Shown here: piece by piece, positions 47,743 through 57,158 of the stretch
Layout: the number at the start of each line of letters is the position of its first letter
Position numbering within the stretch: position 1 is the first letter of the stretch
Assembly: GCF_000021305.1 (NCBI RefSeq)
Contig: NC_011772.1
Coordinates: forward strand, 4,626,001-4,690,000
DNA: 64,000 bases
DNA from: Bacillus cereus G9842
Lineage (GTDB): Bacteria; Bacillota; Bacilli; Bacillales; Bacillaceae_G
Direction of reading: 5' to 3'
The notes under the pieces: generated by a model
What the model saw: only the letters and a program-made list of their open reading frames with translations
Databases searched by the model: none
What the model was told of the DNA's origin: nothing
Position numbers and translations under genes: made by a program

Positions 47743-49044
47743 ATGAAAGTAAATCGTTCGCTTCATTACATTTTTTGGCGTTGGCATTTTTATGCTGGAC
47801 TTTTTATTACGCCGCTTCTTATTACTTTGTCACTGAGCGGAATTGGGTATTTATTTCGGGAGGAAGTTGAAGATTTCATCTATAAAGATTTATATTTTGG
47901 AAAGAGCGCTCAAACAGAATCTATTTCGATGGCTGATTCTATTTCCTTAACAGAGAAAAAATATCCACATTATAGCGTGGCGAAAATTAGTGAGTTTAAT
48001 GGGGATTATAATACGAGACTTACGATTGCAAATGAGTATACTGGGCAACAAAAATATGTGTATTTAGATAGTAATAATCAAATTGTTGGGGATCAAAACG
48101 CAAGTGAAACGTTTGCCAATATCATGCGGGAATTACATAGTTCTCTTTTAGTTGGTGGCACTGTCGTCAACTATACTGTAGAACTTGCGGCATGCTGGAC
48201 AATCTTTTTAATTGTAACCGGATTGTACATGAGTATACGCCAATTCAAAAACACACCATCATCCAATAAGCGAGAAAAGGCAAAAAGACGTCATTCTATT
48301 ATCGGTATTATATTTACAATTCCTCTCTTTCTGCTAATCGCATCTGGATTGCCATGGTCAGGATTTATGGGGAACCAAATTTATAAAATTGCATCTTCTA
48401 ATGAATCACTCGGATATCCAAAATTGTACATGGCACCGCCTGAATCAAAGGTAAAAGAATTGCCGTGGGCAACAAGAAAAGAAGCTCCTCCTGAATCGAA
48501 TTCAAATGAACCGAAAGCAATTTCTGTCGATGAATTACAAAAAGGAATTGAAATAAAGAAGCCATATGTTATTTCACTACCAGCTGATCCGAAAGGTGTA
48601 TTTACTGTTTCGAAATCGAGCGGTTCTGGTATTACAGGGATGCATGTTGCACCAAGTGAAGAGATAACAGCTTACTTTGATCAATATAGCGGGGAACTCA
48701 TTTCAAAAACGGACTATCGTGATTATGGATTACTTGCACAATGGTTCACTTACGGTATCCCACTTCACGAAGGACATTTATTCGGATGGCCAAATAAAAT
48801 ATTATGCTTACTAACGACATTATCTCTATTACTTCTTATTTATTACGGAGTAAAAATGTGGTTAGCAAGAAAGCCAAAAGGAAAATTAGCAGCACCTCCA
48901 AAGCAAAGAGATAAGAAAAGCGTACTCGTTTTCTTTATCATGATGGTTATATTAGGCGCTTTCATGCCTTTATTCGGACTATCTGTTTTAGTTATTTTTG
49001 CGATTGAACTTCTCATATATGTATTTTCAAAAATACGATCATAA
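47743..49044 (+). CDS. PepSY-associated TM helix protein
   Basis: 433 residues with about four or five transmembrane helices. Opens HYIFWRWHFYAGLFITPLLITLS, the PepSY_TM signature, with His residues on helices that could bind haem; HEGHLFGWPNK is the second conserved block. Family members are found in iron acquisition as reductase-like proteins. No Fur box was recognised upstream. GGTTAGGGG precedes the ATG. Confidence 0.83.
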   Translation: MKVNRSLHYIFWRWHFYAGLFITPLLITLSLSGIGYLFREEVEDFIYKDLYFGKSAQTESISMADSISLTEKKYPHYSVAKISEFNGDYNTRLTIANEYTGQQKYVYLDSNNQIVGDQNASETFANIMRELHSSLLVGGTVVNYTVELAACWTIFLIVTGLYMSIRQFKNTPSSNKREKAKRRHSIIGIIFTIPLFLLIASGLPWSGFMGNQIYKIASSNESLGYPKLYMAPPESKVKELPWATRKEAPPESNSNEPKAISVDELQKGIEIKKPYVISLPADPKGVFTVSKSSGSGITGMHVAPSEEITAYFDQYSGELISKTDYRDYGLLAQWFTYGIPLHEGHLFGWPNKILCLLTTLSLLLLIYYGVKMWLARKPKGKLAAPPKQRDKKSVLVFFIMMVILGAFMPLFGLSVLVIFAIELLIYVFSKIRS

Positions 49045-49045
49045 T

Positions 49046-49080
49046 AAAAAGAAAACCACTCTACATGAGTGGTTTTCTTC
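49046..49080. terminator. Bidirectional terminator
   Basis: AAGAAAACCACTC/GAGTGGTTTTCTT stem between the convergent PepSY and ytpB genes. Confidence 0.9.
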
Positions 49081-49081
49081 A

Positions 49082-50146
49082 TCACTGCGCCATTTTCTTT
49101 CGGTACATCTTCCCGTTCCAATAGAAGAATCGTGAAGTGAGGCCTCCGTACTTTACAATGCGCCGTGCCATTTTGTGCATATTCTTTTGTGCTGATACTT
49201 TTTGATCTGATAAATAAATACCAAGTAATCCTCGGCTTATAAGACGATGAAACTTCGCATGAGGCAAATCACCAATGCTCTTCTCTGCTTCTTCTACAAA
49301 GTGTTTCATACGATCTAATATAGCTTGCTCGTTTTCATAATAACTACAGAAATTCAAATCCCCGCCTATACGGTCTTCTTCTTGATCGATGAAATAATCA
49401 AGTAAGATATGAAGTCCTTGTACGTAAGGGAAGTACCCTTGTCTAATTTTCGCAATATCTTCATCATGTAATTCATCATGAAATGCATATGCTACAAGAC
49501 AGAAAATTCCAAGTGTAGAACCGGCACATGCTGAAAACTCAAACCAACTCATCTCAGGTAAGTTTTCTTTATGTGCTTCAAACCAAGTTTTCAGGCGCGG
49601 CTCTCTTTCTTCTAACTTCACGTGTTTATGAATTTGCAAATCACAATAATAACAAGCAAGTTCATGCAGAACAGGAGCAATTTTTTCATAGTGCTTCGTT
49701 TTCTTTAAAACATCTTGGCACGTTTCAACAAGTTCATCTAAATAACCACCATCATCTTGATCATCACGATAACGATAATAATTACCGCCACCTTCCACTT
49801 CAGGTGATAGTGCCATTAACATTGATTCATGTAGAGCGGCAAAATCATTCGGATCAAGTGATGTACTGCGATCACATAAATTATCTAAATAGTCACTGAT
49901 TGTTTGATACGCTACGATAAAACGAATACATTCCTCTCGGTGTTCATTTGCTAGCAGCGATAAAATGCCACCACCCTCACAATGAAACGTTTTATGCTCA
50001 ATACTTGCGATTGCCTGACTATGAAGCTCATCATTCGGAATATGGTAGGCACGCTCTTTCCACATCGCTAGCTCATGGTGTACAACCGGAAACACATCAC
50101 GGTATACTTTCGCCATGAGCGTTATGGGATTACTCGGTACGTTCAC
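49082..50146 (-). CDS. ytpB: Tetraprenyl-beta-curcumene synthase YtpB (DUF2600)
   Basis: Cyclises tetraprenyl diphosphate to a C35 sesquarterpene in B. subtilis. About 354 residues, all-helical, with TISDYLDNLCDR as the Asp-rich region and DYFIDQEEDRIGGDLNFC later. The start is uncertain: ATG 50158 directly abuts GAGGAG, whereas GTG 50146 has AAGGA upstream and gives MNVPSNPITLM, as expected for the family. It follows ytpA at short distance, so they form an operon. Confidence 0.86.
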   Translation of the reverse strand: MNVPSNPITLMAKVYRDVFPVVHHELAMWKERAYHIPNDELHSQAIASIEHKTFHCEGGGILSLLANEHREECIRFIVAYQTISDYLDNLCDRSTSLDPNDFAALHESMLMALSPEVEGGGNYYRYRDDQDDGGYLDELVETCQDVLKKTKHYEKIAPVLHELACYYCDLQIHKHVKLEEREPRLKTWFEAHKENLPEMSWFEFSACAGSTLGIFCLVAYAFHDELHDEDIAKIRQGYFPYVQGLHILLDYFIDQEEDRIGGDLNFCSYYENEQAILDRMKHFVEEAEKSIGDLPHAKFHRLISRGLLGIYLSDQKVSAQKNMHKMARRIVKYGGLTSRFFYWNGKMYRKKMAQ

Positions 50147-50186
50147 TTCTTCCTTCATCTCCTCTATTAAATGTACAAATAATGAT

Positions 50187-50990
50187 TTATTTGTTTGTTT
50201 TTACTATATTATTGACATGCATTTCAGTAAATGACTGAATATAATTCAAAATTTCATCACGCTCATACTCATTTAATAACTCATGATAACAATTCGGCCA
50301 TTCTTTATATGCCTTATCACTTATTTTAACATTATCAAACCACATGCGGACACGTGTTTTATCTACAAGTTTATCCTCACATGCTTGCATTAGCAAGAGC
50401 GGAACATCTGGAAAAGCATCTATTTTCTTATGAGCAATTTCAATAGACTTAATCAATTCACTATACCAACGCACTGATACTTTGCGCAAGAACAATGAAT
50501 CATTCTCCATTGCATCTCTCACTTCATGATTCCTTGTTGACATTTCCACCGTAAGATTCGTTGCAAATTGCAATTTTGGAGCCACAACATTTAATATTTT
50601 TGCAGCAAATTGAAGCGGAGCAGAGGGCCCAGTCACTACCCCTAAACAAGGCGAACTCAAAATAATACCATCTACATCTTCTCTCTTCGTTTCTTGCATC
50701 ATACGAATGACAATAAGACCACCCATACTATGACCGAATAGAAAAATAGGTAACCTATACTTTCTTGCTTCTTTCACCCATAATTTAACTTCCTCTATGT
50801 ATTCATCAAACGAATCAATATGTCCTCTATTTCTTGAAGTCGTTCCATGTGACGGAAGGTCCCCCATCACGACGTGGTAGCCGAGATGATTCCACATTTC
50901 CGCAACGGCTTCGTAACGTCCGTGATATTCCATTGCGCCGTGCACGATAACAATGACAGCTTTCGCTTCCTCTGCTTCATAATTCCACAT
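50187..50990 (-). CDS. ytpA: Alpha/beta hydrolase, lysophospholipase YtpA
   Basis: 267 residues of the monoacylglycerol lipase/lysophospholipase class: VIVIVHGAMEYHGRY, nucleophile elbow LFGHSMGGL, late Asp in ACEDKLVD and His in NCYHELLNE. B. subtilis YtpA was linked to the antibiotic bacilysocin. The frame is open 14 codons further, but ATG 50990 follows GGAGGAGG by 5 bases. Confidence 0.87.
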   Translation of the reverse strand: MWNYEAEEAKAVIVIVHGAMEYHGRYEAVAEMWNHLGYHVVMGDLPSHGTTSRNRGHIDSFDEYIEEVKLWVKEARKYRLPIFLFGHSMGGLIVIRMMQETKREDVDGIILSSPCLGVVTGPSAPLQFAAKILNVVAPKLQFATNLTVEMSTRNHEVRDAMENDSLFLRKVSVRWYSELIKSIEIAHKKIDAFPDVPLLLMQACEDKLVDKTRVRMWFDNVKISDKAYKEWPNCYHELLNEYERDEILNYIQSFTEMHVNNIVKTNK

Positions 50991-51064
50991 ATGGACCTCC
51001 TCCATTTCACTCTTTCTCATAATTTGATACACTAAAACTAGTCTCTAGGAAAGGAAGACTTTAC

Positions 51065-51577
51065 ATGATATATCCTTACAAAGAAAAAAATCCGAAAATT
51101 GCGAGTAGTGCTTTTATCGCTGACTATGTTACGATTACAGGCGATGTTTCCGTTGGCGAGGAATCAAGTATTTGGTTTAATACAGTCATCCGTGGTGATG
51201 TGTCAGCAACAATCATTGGAGACCGAGTAAATGTACAAGACCAATGTACACTCCACCAAAGCCCTCAGTATCCTCTTATTTTAGAAGATGATGTTACAGT
51301 TGGGCATCAAGTTATTTTACATAGCTGTCATATTAAAAAGGATGCTTTAATTGGAATGGGATCCATTATATTAGATGGTGCTGAAATTGGCGAAGGAGCT
51401 TTTATCGGTGCCGGAAGCCTCGTTTCACAAGGAAAGAAAATTCCACCAAACACGTTAGCTTTCGGTCGTCCCGCGAAAGTCATTCGTGAATTAACAGAAG
51501 AAGACCGTAAAGATATGGAGCGTATTCGTACGCAATACGTTGAAAAAGGTCAATATTATAAATCATTACAGAAGTAA
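51065..51577 (+). CDS. ytoA: Gamma-carbonic-anhydrase-like protein YtoA
   Basis: 170 residues of left-handed beta-helix hexapeptide repeats (VTITGDVSVGEESSIWFN; DALIGMGSIILDGAEIG). Metal-type histidines are in CTLHQ and TVGHQVILHSCHI. Enzyme activity in this subgroup is not assured. GGAAGGACTTTAC precedes the ATG; divergent from ytpA. Confidence 0.88.
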   Translation: MIYPYKEKNPKIASSAFIADYVTITGDVSVGEESSIWFNTVIRGDVSATIIGDRVNVQDQCTLHQSPQYPLILEDDVTVGHQVILHSCHIKKDALIGMGSIILDGAEIGEGAFIGAGSLVSQGKKIPPNTLAFGRPAKVIRELTEEDRKDMERIRTQYVEKGQYYKSLQK

Positions 51578-51583
51578 ATTTCC

Positions 51584-51611
51584 GCTGCCATAAGATTGGC
51601 AGCTTTTTTTA
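51584..51611 (+). terminator. Terminator of ytoA
   Basis: GCTGCCA-TAAGAT-TGGCAGC followed by seven T. Confidence 0.92.
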
Positions 51612-51720
51612 TATAAAATCTAACTTTTTCTTTACAAAACATTATTACTCCCTCAACAAAATCTTATTAAAATAAAAGCTAATATCTCCATATATATGTA
51701 AACGAGGGAGGAGAATTTTC

Positions 51721-52254
51721 ATGAAGGTCAGTGGATTATATAAAATAGAATGTTACATTTTTAAAGGAATTAATCGCTACTTTGATCAAAAAACATTAAA
51801 CATCTTTTTCAGCAATATTACCCATATCGGTGGTGCTACTTTCTCCATTGCACTTACACTTTTCTTTTTAATTTTTGCAAAAGGGACTTTACACCAAGCA
51901 GCAATCGCTACTGCTATTTCTTTAGCAATTAGCCATATTCCTGTACAAATATTAAAAAGGTGGTATCCACGAAAACGTCCTTATTTAACAATTCAGGATG
52001 CGAAATATCCAGTCCATCCATTAAAAGACCACTCTTTCCCGTCTGGTCATACAACAGCCGTTTTCTCTGTCTTCATTCCATTTATTTGCTATAATCCAAG
52101 CTTACTTGCTTTCCTATTACCGTTAGCATTATGCGTCGGTATTTCACGTATTTATTTAGGACTTCACTATCCGTCAGATGTGTTCGTCGGCATGTGCCTT
52201 GGCACTTGCTCTGGCATCATCTCTTTTTATCAATTCATCCCACTTTTCACATAA
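51721..52254 (+). CDS. PAP2 lipid phosphatase
   Basis: 177-residue membrane phosphatase with the three PAP2 motifs: KRWYPRKRPY, PSGHTT and SRIYLGLHYPSDV. Probably dephosphorylates undecaprenyl-PP or phosphatidate. GGGAGGAG precedes the ATG. Nine bases before a glycosyltransferase gene, so a role in envelope lipid metabolism is likely. Confidence 0.9.
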   Translation: MKVSGLYKIECYIFKGINRYFDQKTLNIFFSNITHIGGATFSIALTLFFLIFAKGTLHQAAIATAISLAISHIPVQILKRWYPRKRPYLTIQDAKYPVHPLKDHSFPSGHTTAVFSVFIPFICYNPSLLAFLLPLALCVGISRIYLGLHYPSDVFVGMCLGTCSGIISFYQFIPLFT

Positions 52255-52266
52255 AGGAGTGATATG

Positions 52267-53409
52267 ATGAGAGTCGCCATTTTTACCGATACTTTTACGC
52301 CACAAGTTAACGGGGTTGCGAAAACGTTAGAACGATTAACAAGTTACTTTCAGAAAGAACAGATCGCCTATTCTGTTTTCGCCCCTCAGCATACAGCTGA
52401 AGATAATTTCGTAGCTAATGTGAACAAGATGAGAAGTATCCCGTTAACAATATTATATCCAGAATGTCGCTTTTCTTTTCCTACTCCGCGTATTAAACGG
52501 GAACTTCATTCCTTTAAACCTGACATTATTCACATTGCCACACCTTTCAACATGGGACTTTGTGGACTGTATTACGCCAAAAAGTTAAACATCCCAGTTG
52601 TCGGTTCTTATCATACTGATTTCGATGCGTATTTACGCTATTACAAAATTGAATTTCTCTCCAATATGCTTTGGAACTATTTAAAATGGTTTCATAGTCA
52701 TATGCAAAAAAATTTTGTTCCCTCCTCTGAAACATTACATCAATTAAAAAATAAAGGCTTTCAGGCCCTCTCCATTTGGGGACGTGGTGTAGATTGCACA
52801 CTCTTTCATCCAGCTTACAATACAGACCTATTCCGAAAAAAATATAATATTACAGCGAAGTACGTTCTTTCCTATGTAGGACGAATTGCTCCTGAAAAAG
52901 ATATTGATACGTTGCAAAACCTTATCGTTAAAACATCGCATACTCGAAACGACATTCATTGGCTCATCGCAGGAGACGGACCTCTAGCAACAAATTTGCG
53001 TGAAGCTGTTCCACAAACAAATGTCACTTTTACTGGCTATTTACAAAGTGCAGATTTAGCTGAAGCATATGCTTGTTCTAACATAATGGTATTTCCATCA
53101 GCTACTGAAACATTCGGAAATGTCGTACTTGAATCACTCGCATGTGGCACACCTGTCATTGGTGCAAATAGTGGCGGGGTTAAAAATATTATTACAGATG
53201 GAAAAACGGGAATTCTTTGTCCCCCTAAAAATGAGGATGCATTTCTATCATCCATTTATTCTTTATTGCAAAATGAAGAAAAACTTGAGCAGATGGGAAT
53301 AGCAGCTTCATCTTTTGCAAAATCAAAAAGCTGGGATGAGATCTTTCGCGGCTTACTTAACCAGTATGAAGAAGTCCTTCAGCATACCGCATCAGAGTTA
53401 CTTGCTTGA
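52267..53409 (+). CDS. Glycosyltransferase family 4 protein
   Basis: 380 residues in two Rossmann domains: TDTFTPQVNGVAKTLERL at the start, HIATPFNMGLCGLYYAKK, and the GT4 donor-site block FPSATETFGNVVLESLACG with EX7E-type glutamates. Likely transfers a hexose to a lipid (mannosyl- or glucosyl-diacylglycerol synthases are relatives). ATG 52267 is preferred over 52264 by spacing from AAAGGAG. Second gene of the operon with the PAP2 phosphatase. Confidence 0.87.
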   Translation: MRVAIFTDTFTPQVNGVAKTLERLTSYFQKEQIAYSVFAPQHTAEDNFVANVNKMRSIPLTILYPECRFSFPTPRIKRELHSFKPDIIHIATPFNMGLCGLYYAKKLNIPVVGSYHTDFDAYLRYYKIEFLSNMLWNYLKWFHSHMQKNFVPSSETLHQLKNKGFQALSIWGRGVDCTLFHPAYNTDLFRKKYNITAKYVLSYVGRIAPEKDIDTLQNLIVKTSHTRNDIHWLIAGDGPLATNLREAVPQTNVTFTGYLQSADLAEAYACSNIMVFPSATETFGNVVLESLACGTPVIGANSGGVKNIITDGKTGILCPPKNEDAFLSSIYSLLQNEEKLEQMGIAASSFAKSKSWDEIFRGLLNQYEEVLQHTASELLA

Positions 53410-53414
53410 ACAGA

Positions 53415-53447
53415 AAAACTCCCTTCAAAAAACGAAGGGAGTTTATT
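53415..53447 (+). terminator. Terminator of the PAP2-glycosyltransferase operon
   Basis: AAACTCCCTTC/GAAGGGAGTTT stem with an A-rich loop. Confidence 0.88.
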
Positions 53448-53578
53448 ACACACTTGTAAATTTTAGTTGAATGAATGATACATAAGGTGAAATATCATTT
53501 ATTTCCATATTCATTATAGCAAAAATAAACATAACTAAACAGACTTGTAATAAAAACCCATAAAAATTAATATATGGT

Positions 53579-53675
53579 TATACAGTGTTTTTGCTGTATA
53601 ATGATTTTAAGAATTCCCCTTAAAATCAACTTACTCACATACCTTTATACAGCAATTGTTCCCCAATTCTGTATA
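53579..53675. repeat. Nested palindromes between the glycosyltransferase and mobA
   Basis: TATACAG..CTGTATA occurs at 53579-53600 and again at 53646-53675. TTGCTGTATA (53591-53600) is exactly complementary to TATACAGCAA (53646-53655), and between them GATTTTAAG/CTTAAAATC (53603-53627) forms another perfect stem. The remaining bases of the 278-bp gap hold nothing recognisable. Confidence 0.55.
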
Positions 53676-53687
53676 TCAAAAAACCTT

Positions 53688-54290
53688 TCATTCATTTGAA
53701 AGGTCTTTTTGAGCCTGCACATATTCTTCTTTTGTATTTACATTTATAAACCAATCTGTATTCGCTTGTACATCTTCTCCAGCAACATACTTCACATTAC
53801 ATTGTGATAAAAGCTGCCCCATACTTCTTTTCTCTTCCTGAAGTAAAGCATAAATCTTTTCTTTCACGCGGTTATGATACGCTGCAAATAGCGGCTGTTT
53901 TCTTCCATTAATAATAGGTACAACTGCATCATATTCATTGCTCGTTTGCTCCAGTAAAATGGTAAACCATTCATGCGAAACATTTGGCGCATCGCAAGGC
54001 ATAATAGCATACCAATCTGCTTCTATGTATTCCATTCCTGATACAATACCGGCCAGCGGTCCATTCCCTTTATAGTGCGGGATATCTTCTATAACAGGAA
54101 CTTGTACGAATTGCTCTACTCGCTCTTTTATATCAGAATGACTAATGACTACAACTTCTTGGAGCGCACTTGTCATCTCTTTCAAAATATGCTCAATAAA
54201 AGTACTACCTTGCCAGCTCGCTAACGCTTTCGGCTCACCAAATCTACTCGACATACCGCCCGCTAATACAATTCCAGCCCACCTACTCAT
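53688..54290 (-). CDS. mobA: Molybdenum cofactor guanylyltransferase MobA
   Basis: 200 residues: GTP-binding motif [28 protein letters not shown] and MPCDAPNVS. Attaches GMP to molybdopterin, forming the guanine dinucleotide cofactor. Its ATG overlaps the TGA of moaB by 4 bases. It lies 33 kb from the other cofactor genes of the window. Confidence 0.93.
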   Translation of the reverse strand: MSRWAGIVLAGGMSSRFGEPKALASWQGSTFIEHILKEMTSALQEVVVISHSDIKERVEQFVQVPVIEDIPHYKGNGPLAGIVSGMEYIEADWYAIMPCDAPNVSHEWFTILLEQTSNEYDAVVPIINGRKQPLFAAYHNRVKEKIYALLQEEKRSMGQLLSQCNVKYVAGEDVQANTDWFINVNTKEEYVQAQKDLSNE

Positions 54291-54796
54291 TGGCGATGTA
54301 GCTCAAATGTAATATGGCCTAATTCCGGTAAAATTAATTTATTCATCGCAAGGCGAACCGCCCCGCTCGATCCTGGCATCGAGAAAACTACTTTGCGCCC
54401 AATTGTACCCCCAATCGCTCTACTTAACATTGCGCTGCTCCCGATATCTTCTAAATAACTAATCATGCGGAACAACTCACCAAACCCGACAATCTCTTTA
54501 TCTAATAGAGCTGACACTGCTTCAATTGTTACATCACGCTTCGTAATACCAGTACCGCCATTTGTTAATACAACATCTACATCTTCCTTATGATAACCAG
54601 CTAACACTGCTTGCTGAATACTTTCTTTATCATCTTTTACAATTTCATAAGAGGTTACTGTATTGCCCGCTTCTTTTAACAATTCATGTAATAGTTGTCC
54701 GCTCTTATCCGTTTCCTCCGTACGTGTATCGGAAATCGTAACAATCTTGCAACGCACTTCTTTTGGGGCTTGTTTTTTATGTTCAGTTACACTCAT
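54287..54796 (-). CDS. moaB: Molybdenum cofactor protein MoaB (MogA-like)
   Basis: 169 residues of the MogA/MoaB fold: [33 protein letters not shown] and [12 protein letters not shown]. Such proteins adenylylate molybdopterin before metal insertion. GAAAGGAAAGAT precedes the ATG. Transcribed with mobA. Confidence 0.92.
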   Translation of the reverse strand: MSVTEHKKQAPKEVRCKIVTISDTRTEETDKSGQLLHELLKEAGNTVTSYEIVKDDKESIQQAVLAGYHKEDVDVVLTNGGTGITKRDVTIEAVSALLDKEIVGFGELFRMISYLEDIGSSAMLSRAIGGTIGRKVVFSMPGSSGAVRLAMNKLILPELGHITFELHRQ

Positions 54797-55032
54797 TTTT
54801 TATCTTTCCTTTCTTAAAGACTTTTCTTCATTTTATCATACATATCTTTACACAATTATGTATGAAGCCAATCATGCGACATGATACAATATAAGTATAC
54901 TAATCCATAAAAAGGAAAGTGCACTTTCTTATACTCCTAGACTACACATCTTTAGCTACTCCTTATATTTTCTACATAATAGAATTCAATTTTAAAACTT
55001 GTACTAAAAAATAAATTGGAGGTCTACATATT

Positions 55033-55212
55033 ATGGAACTATATAAAAAATTAACAACAACATTTATCCTCTTATTCATCGCTTCAATCACTGTCGGCTT
55101 TTCCTTAAAAGGCGCAATTCCATACGCTACATTAGTAAGCATTATATTCGCGACACTATTTTTACTAAGCAGTGCCTTTTGCGCAGGTAAAGCACGTCAA
55201 ATGAACGGTTGA
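55033..55212 (+). CDS. Small membrane protein of 59 residues
   Basis: Reads MELYKKLTTTFILLFIASIT, a second hydrophobic segment (ATLVSIIFATLFLLSSAF) and a basic tail. It resembles DUF5325/YlaF-type small membrane proteins in length and two-helix layout; this is weak. TTGGAGG is 10 bases before the ATG. The 14-bp palindrome GAAAGTGCACTTTC at 54915-54928 lies in its upstream region. Confidence 0.68.
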   Translation: MELYKKLTTTFILLFIASITVGFSLKGAIPYATLVSIIFATLFLLSSAFCAGKARQMNG

Positions 55213-55218
55213 TTACAT

Positions 55219-55398
55219 ATGTTCCAGAAGAAACCCACCCTTTGTAAATCATGTAAAAAGGAAATACAAACGTATGAAAAGGCTTGGATTCATATGCCAT
55301 TTCCAGCAAGTGGCATGACTAATATGAAAAAGTATATTGAGCTAGATGGAGAAGTATATTGTAGTTCATGTATTCAAATTGTAAGTAAAACGAAATAA
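55219..55398 (+). CDS. Small zinc-ribbon-like protein of 59 residues
   Basis: Two C-x2-C knuckles, LCKSCKKE near residues 8-15 and YCSSCIQ near 47-53, frame a short domain KAWIHMPFPASGMTNMKKY. A zinc ribbon is likely; the role is unknown. Six bases after the membrane-protein gene; ribosome site is poor, so translation may be coupled. A terminator follows directly. Confidence 0.68.
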   Translation: MFQKKPTLCKSCKKEIQTYEKAWIHMPFPASGMTNMKKYIELDGEVYCSSCIQIVSKTK

Positions 55399-55435
55399 AA
55401 AAAGCTTTGCGCTCACCGCGCAAAGCTTTTTTTCA
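55399..55435. terminator. Bidirectional terminator before metK
   Basis: AAAAAAGCTTTGCGC/GCGCAAAGCTTTTTTT stem serving both convergent genes. Confidence 0.92.
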
Positions 55436-55439
55436 TATA

Positions 55440-56639
55440 TTATAGACCAGCTTGCTCTTTTAAAGCTGCAGCTTTGTCTGTACGTTCCCATGAAAGATCT
55501 ACATCAGTACGTCCGAAGTGGCCGTAAGCTGCTGTTTGTTTGTAAATTGGGCGACGTAAGTCTAGCATTTTAATAATACCAGCTGGGCGAAGATCGAAGT
55601 TGTTACGAACTAGTTCTACTAGTACGTCTTCAGATACTTTACCTGTGCCGAATGTATCAACTGAAATTGATACTGGTTGTGCTACACCGATTGCGTATGC
55701 AAGTTGTACTTCTGCTTTGTCAGCAAGACCAGCTGCTACGATGTTTTTCGCAACATAACGAGCTGCATATGCTGCAGAACGGTCAACTTTTGTTGCATCT
55801 TTACCAGAGAATGCACCGCCACCGTGGCGAGCGTATCCACCGTAAGTATCAACGATGATTTTACGTCCTGTTAAGCCAGCATCACCTTGTGGTCCACCAA
55901 TTACGAAGCGGCCAGTTGGATTAATGAAGAATTTCGTTTCTCCATCCATTAATTCTGCTGGTACTACAGCTTTAATTACGTGCTCTTTTAAGTCGCGATC
56001 GATTTCTTCCCATGTAACATCTGGGTGATGTTGTGTAGAAATTACGATAGTATCAACACGTACTGGTTTACCATTTTCATCATACTCAACTGTAACTTGC
56101 GTTTTTCCATCTGGACGTAAGTATGATAATGTATCATCTTTACGTACTTCAGTTAAACGGCGAGCTAATTTGTGAGCAAGCGAGATTGGAAGTGGCATTA
56201 ATTCTTGTGTTTCATTACATGCAAAACCAAACATTAAACCTTGGTCTCCTGCACCAATTGCCTCAATCTCAGCGTCAGTCATTTGACCTTCGCGTGCTTC
56301 TAGCGCTTGGTCAACACCCATAGCGATGTCAGCAGACTGCTCATCGATAGATGTTAAAACAGCACAAGTTTCTGCATCGAATCCGTATTTTGCGCGTGTG
56401 TAACCAATGCCTTGAATTGTTTCACGAACGATTTTCGGAATATCTACGTAAGTAGAAGTCGTAATTTCCCCCGCTACCAATACTAAACCAGTTGTTACAG
56501 TTGTTTCACAAGCTACACGTGCATTTGCGTCTTTTGATAAGATCGCATCTAAAATTGAATCAGAAATTTGGTCACAAATTTTATCTGGATGTCCTTCAGT
56601 TACAGACTCAGATGTGAACAGATGACGTTTTTTTGTCAT
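55440..56639 (-). CDS. metK: S-adenosylmethionine synthetase
   Basis: Makes SAM from methionine and ATP. 399 residues with the MetK motifs [19 protein letters not shown] and [25 protein letters not shown] precedes the ATG. Its leader contains a SAM-I riboswitch, giving feedback control. Confidence 0.97.
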   Translation of the reverse strand: MTKKRHLFTSESVTEGHPDKICDQISDSILDAILSKDANARVACETTVTTGLVLVAGEITTSTYVDIPKIVRETIQGIGYTRAKYGFDAETCAVLTSIDEQSADIAMGVDQALEAREGQMTDAEIEAIGAGDQGLMFGFACNETQELMPLPISLAHKLARRLTEVRKDDTLSYLRPDGKTQVTVEYDENGKPVRVDTIVISTQHHPDVTWEEIDRDLKEHVIKAVVPAELMDGETKFFINPTGRFVIGGPQGDAGLTGRKIIVDTYGGYARHGGGAFSGKDATKVDRSAAYAARYVAKNIVAAGLADKAEVQLAYAIGVAQPVSISVDTFGTGKVSEDVLVELVRNNFDLRPAGIIKMLDLRRPIYKQTAAYGHFGRTDVDLSWERTDKAAALKEQAGL

Positions 56640-56738
56640 GTGGTAAACCTCCCTACAGTAATTGTATATATTGTACGGAACTCATCCTTAATTTGCCACA
56701 AACTGCGACATACATTTATTCTCCCACACAAGCATACA

Positions 56739-56932
56739 GAAAAACCTTTCCTACTTTACATAGAGGAAAGGTTTAATTTGCTACTTGCATACTGCTTTTT
56801 GCCCTTCGCTCTTATCGTTCGAGACCTGTAGCCTCGCACAGGTTTTAGCACCTATTCACCTGCATTTATCAATACAAGTGAGGTTGCTGGGCTTCATCGG
56901 GCCTGTCCCTCCGCCAGCTCGGGATAAGAGAG
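56739..56932 (-). promoter_or_regulatory. SAM-I (S-box) riboswitch of metK
   Basis: On the minus strand: P1 CTCTTATC..ATAAGAG (56930 to 56809), GAGCTGGCGGAGGGAC, GGCCCGATGAAGCCC and AGCAACC, AGGTGCTAA with its loop, all hallmark S-box sequences. The terminator AAACCTTTCCTCT/AGGAAAGGTTT with a T run is at about 56775-56739. SAM binding stabilises P1 and lets the terminator form. Confidence 0.96.
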
Positions 56933-57074
56933 TATCCGTCCCAACCTATACTAAAGAAATGATATTCATTTGTCAATTAATATTCACATTTTCCTGAAAG
57001 TTTTTCTCAATACGCCTAAAATGAAATATTAATAGGGAAATAATACATTCACACAAACAAAAAGAAATAAATAG

Positions 57075-57104
57075 TATACATTATTTATATAATTGTGTTA
57101 TACT
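57075..57104 (+). promoter_or_regulatory. pckA promoter with a CcpN-like box
   Basis: Extended -10 TGTTATACT (57096-57104) with a poor -35 (TATACA, 57075-57080, 18-base spacer). TGTGTTATACT at 57094-57104 fits the consensus TRTGHYATAYW that I recall for CcpN, the gluconeogenesis repressor of pckA and gapB in B. subtilis. Overlap with the -10 would suit repression. No experimental support here. Confidence 0.55.
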
Positions 57105-57158
57105 CTTGTTGGGGATTACGAGAAATATTTCATTAAATGAAAAGGATGGTATATAAAT

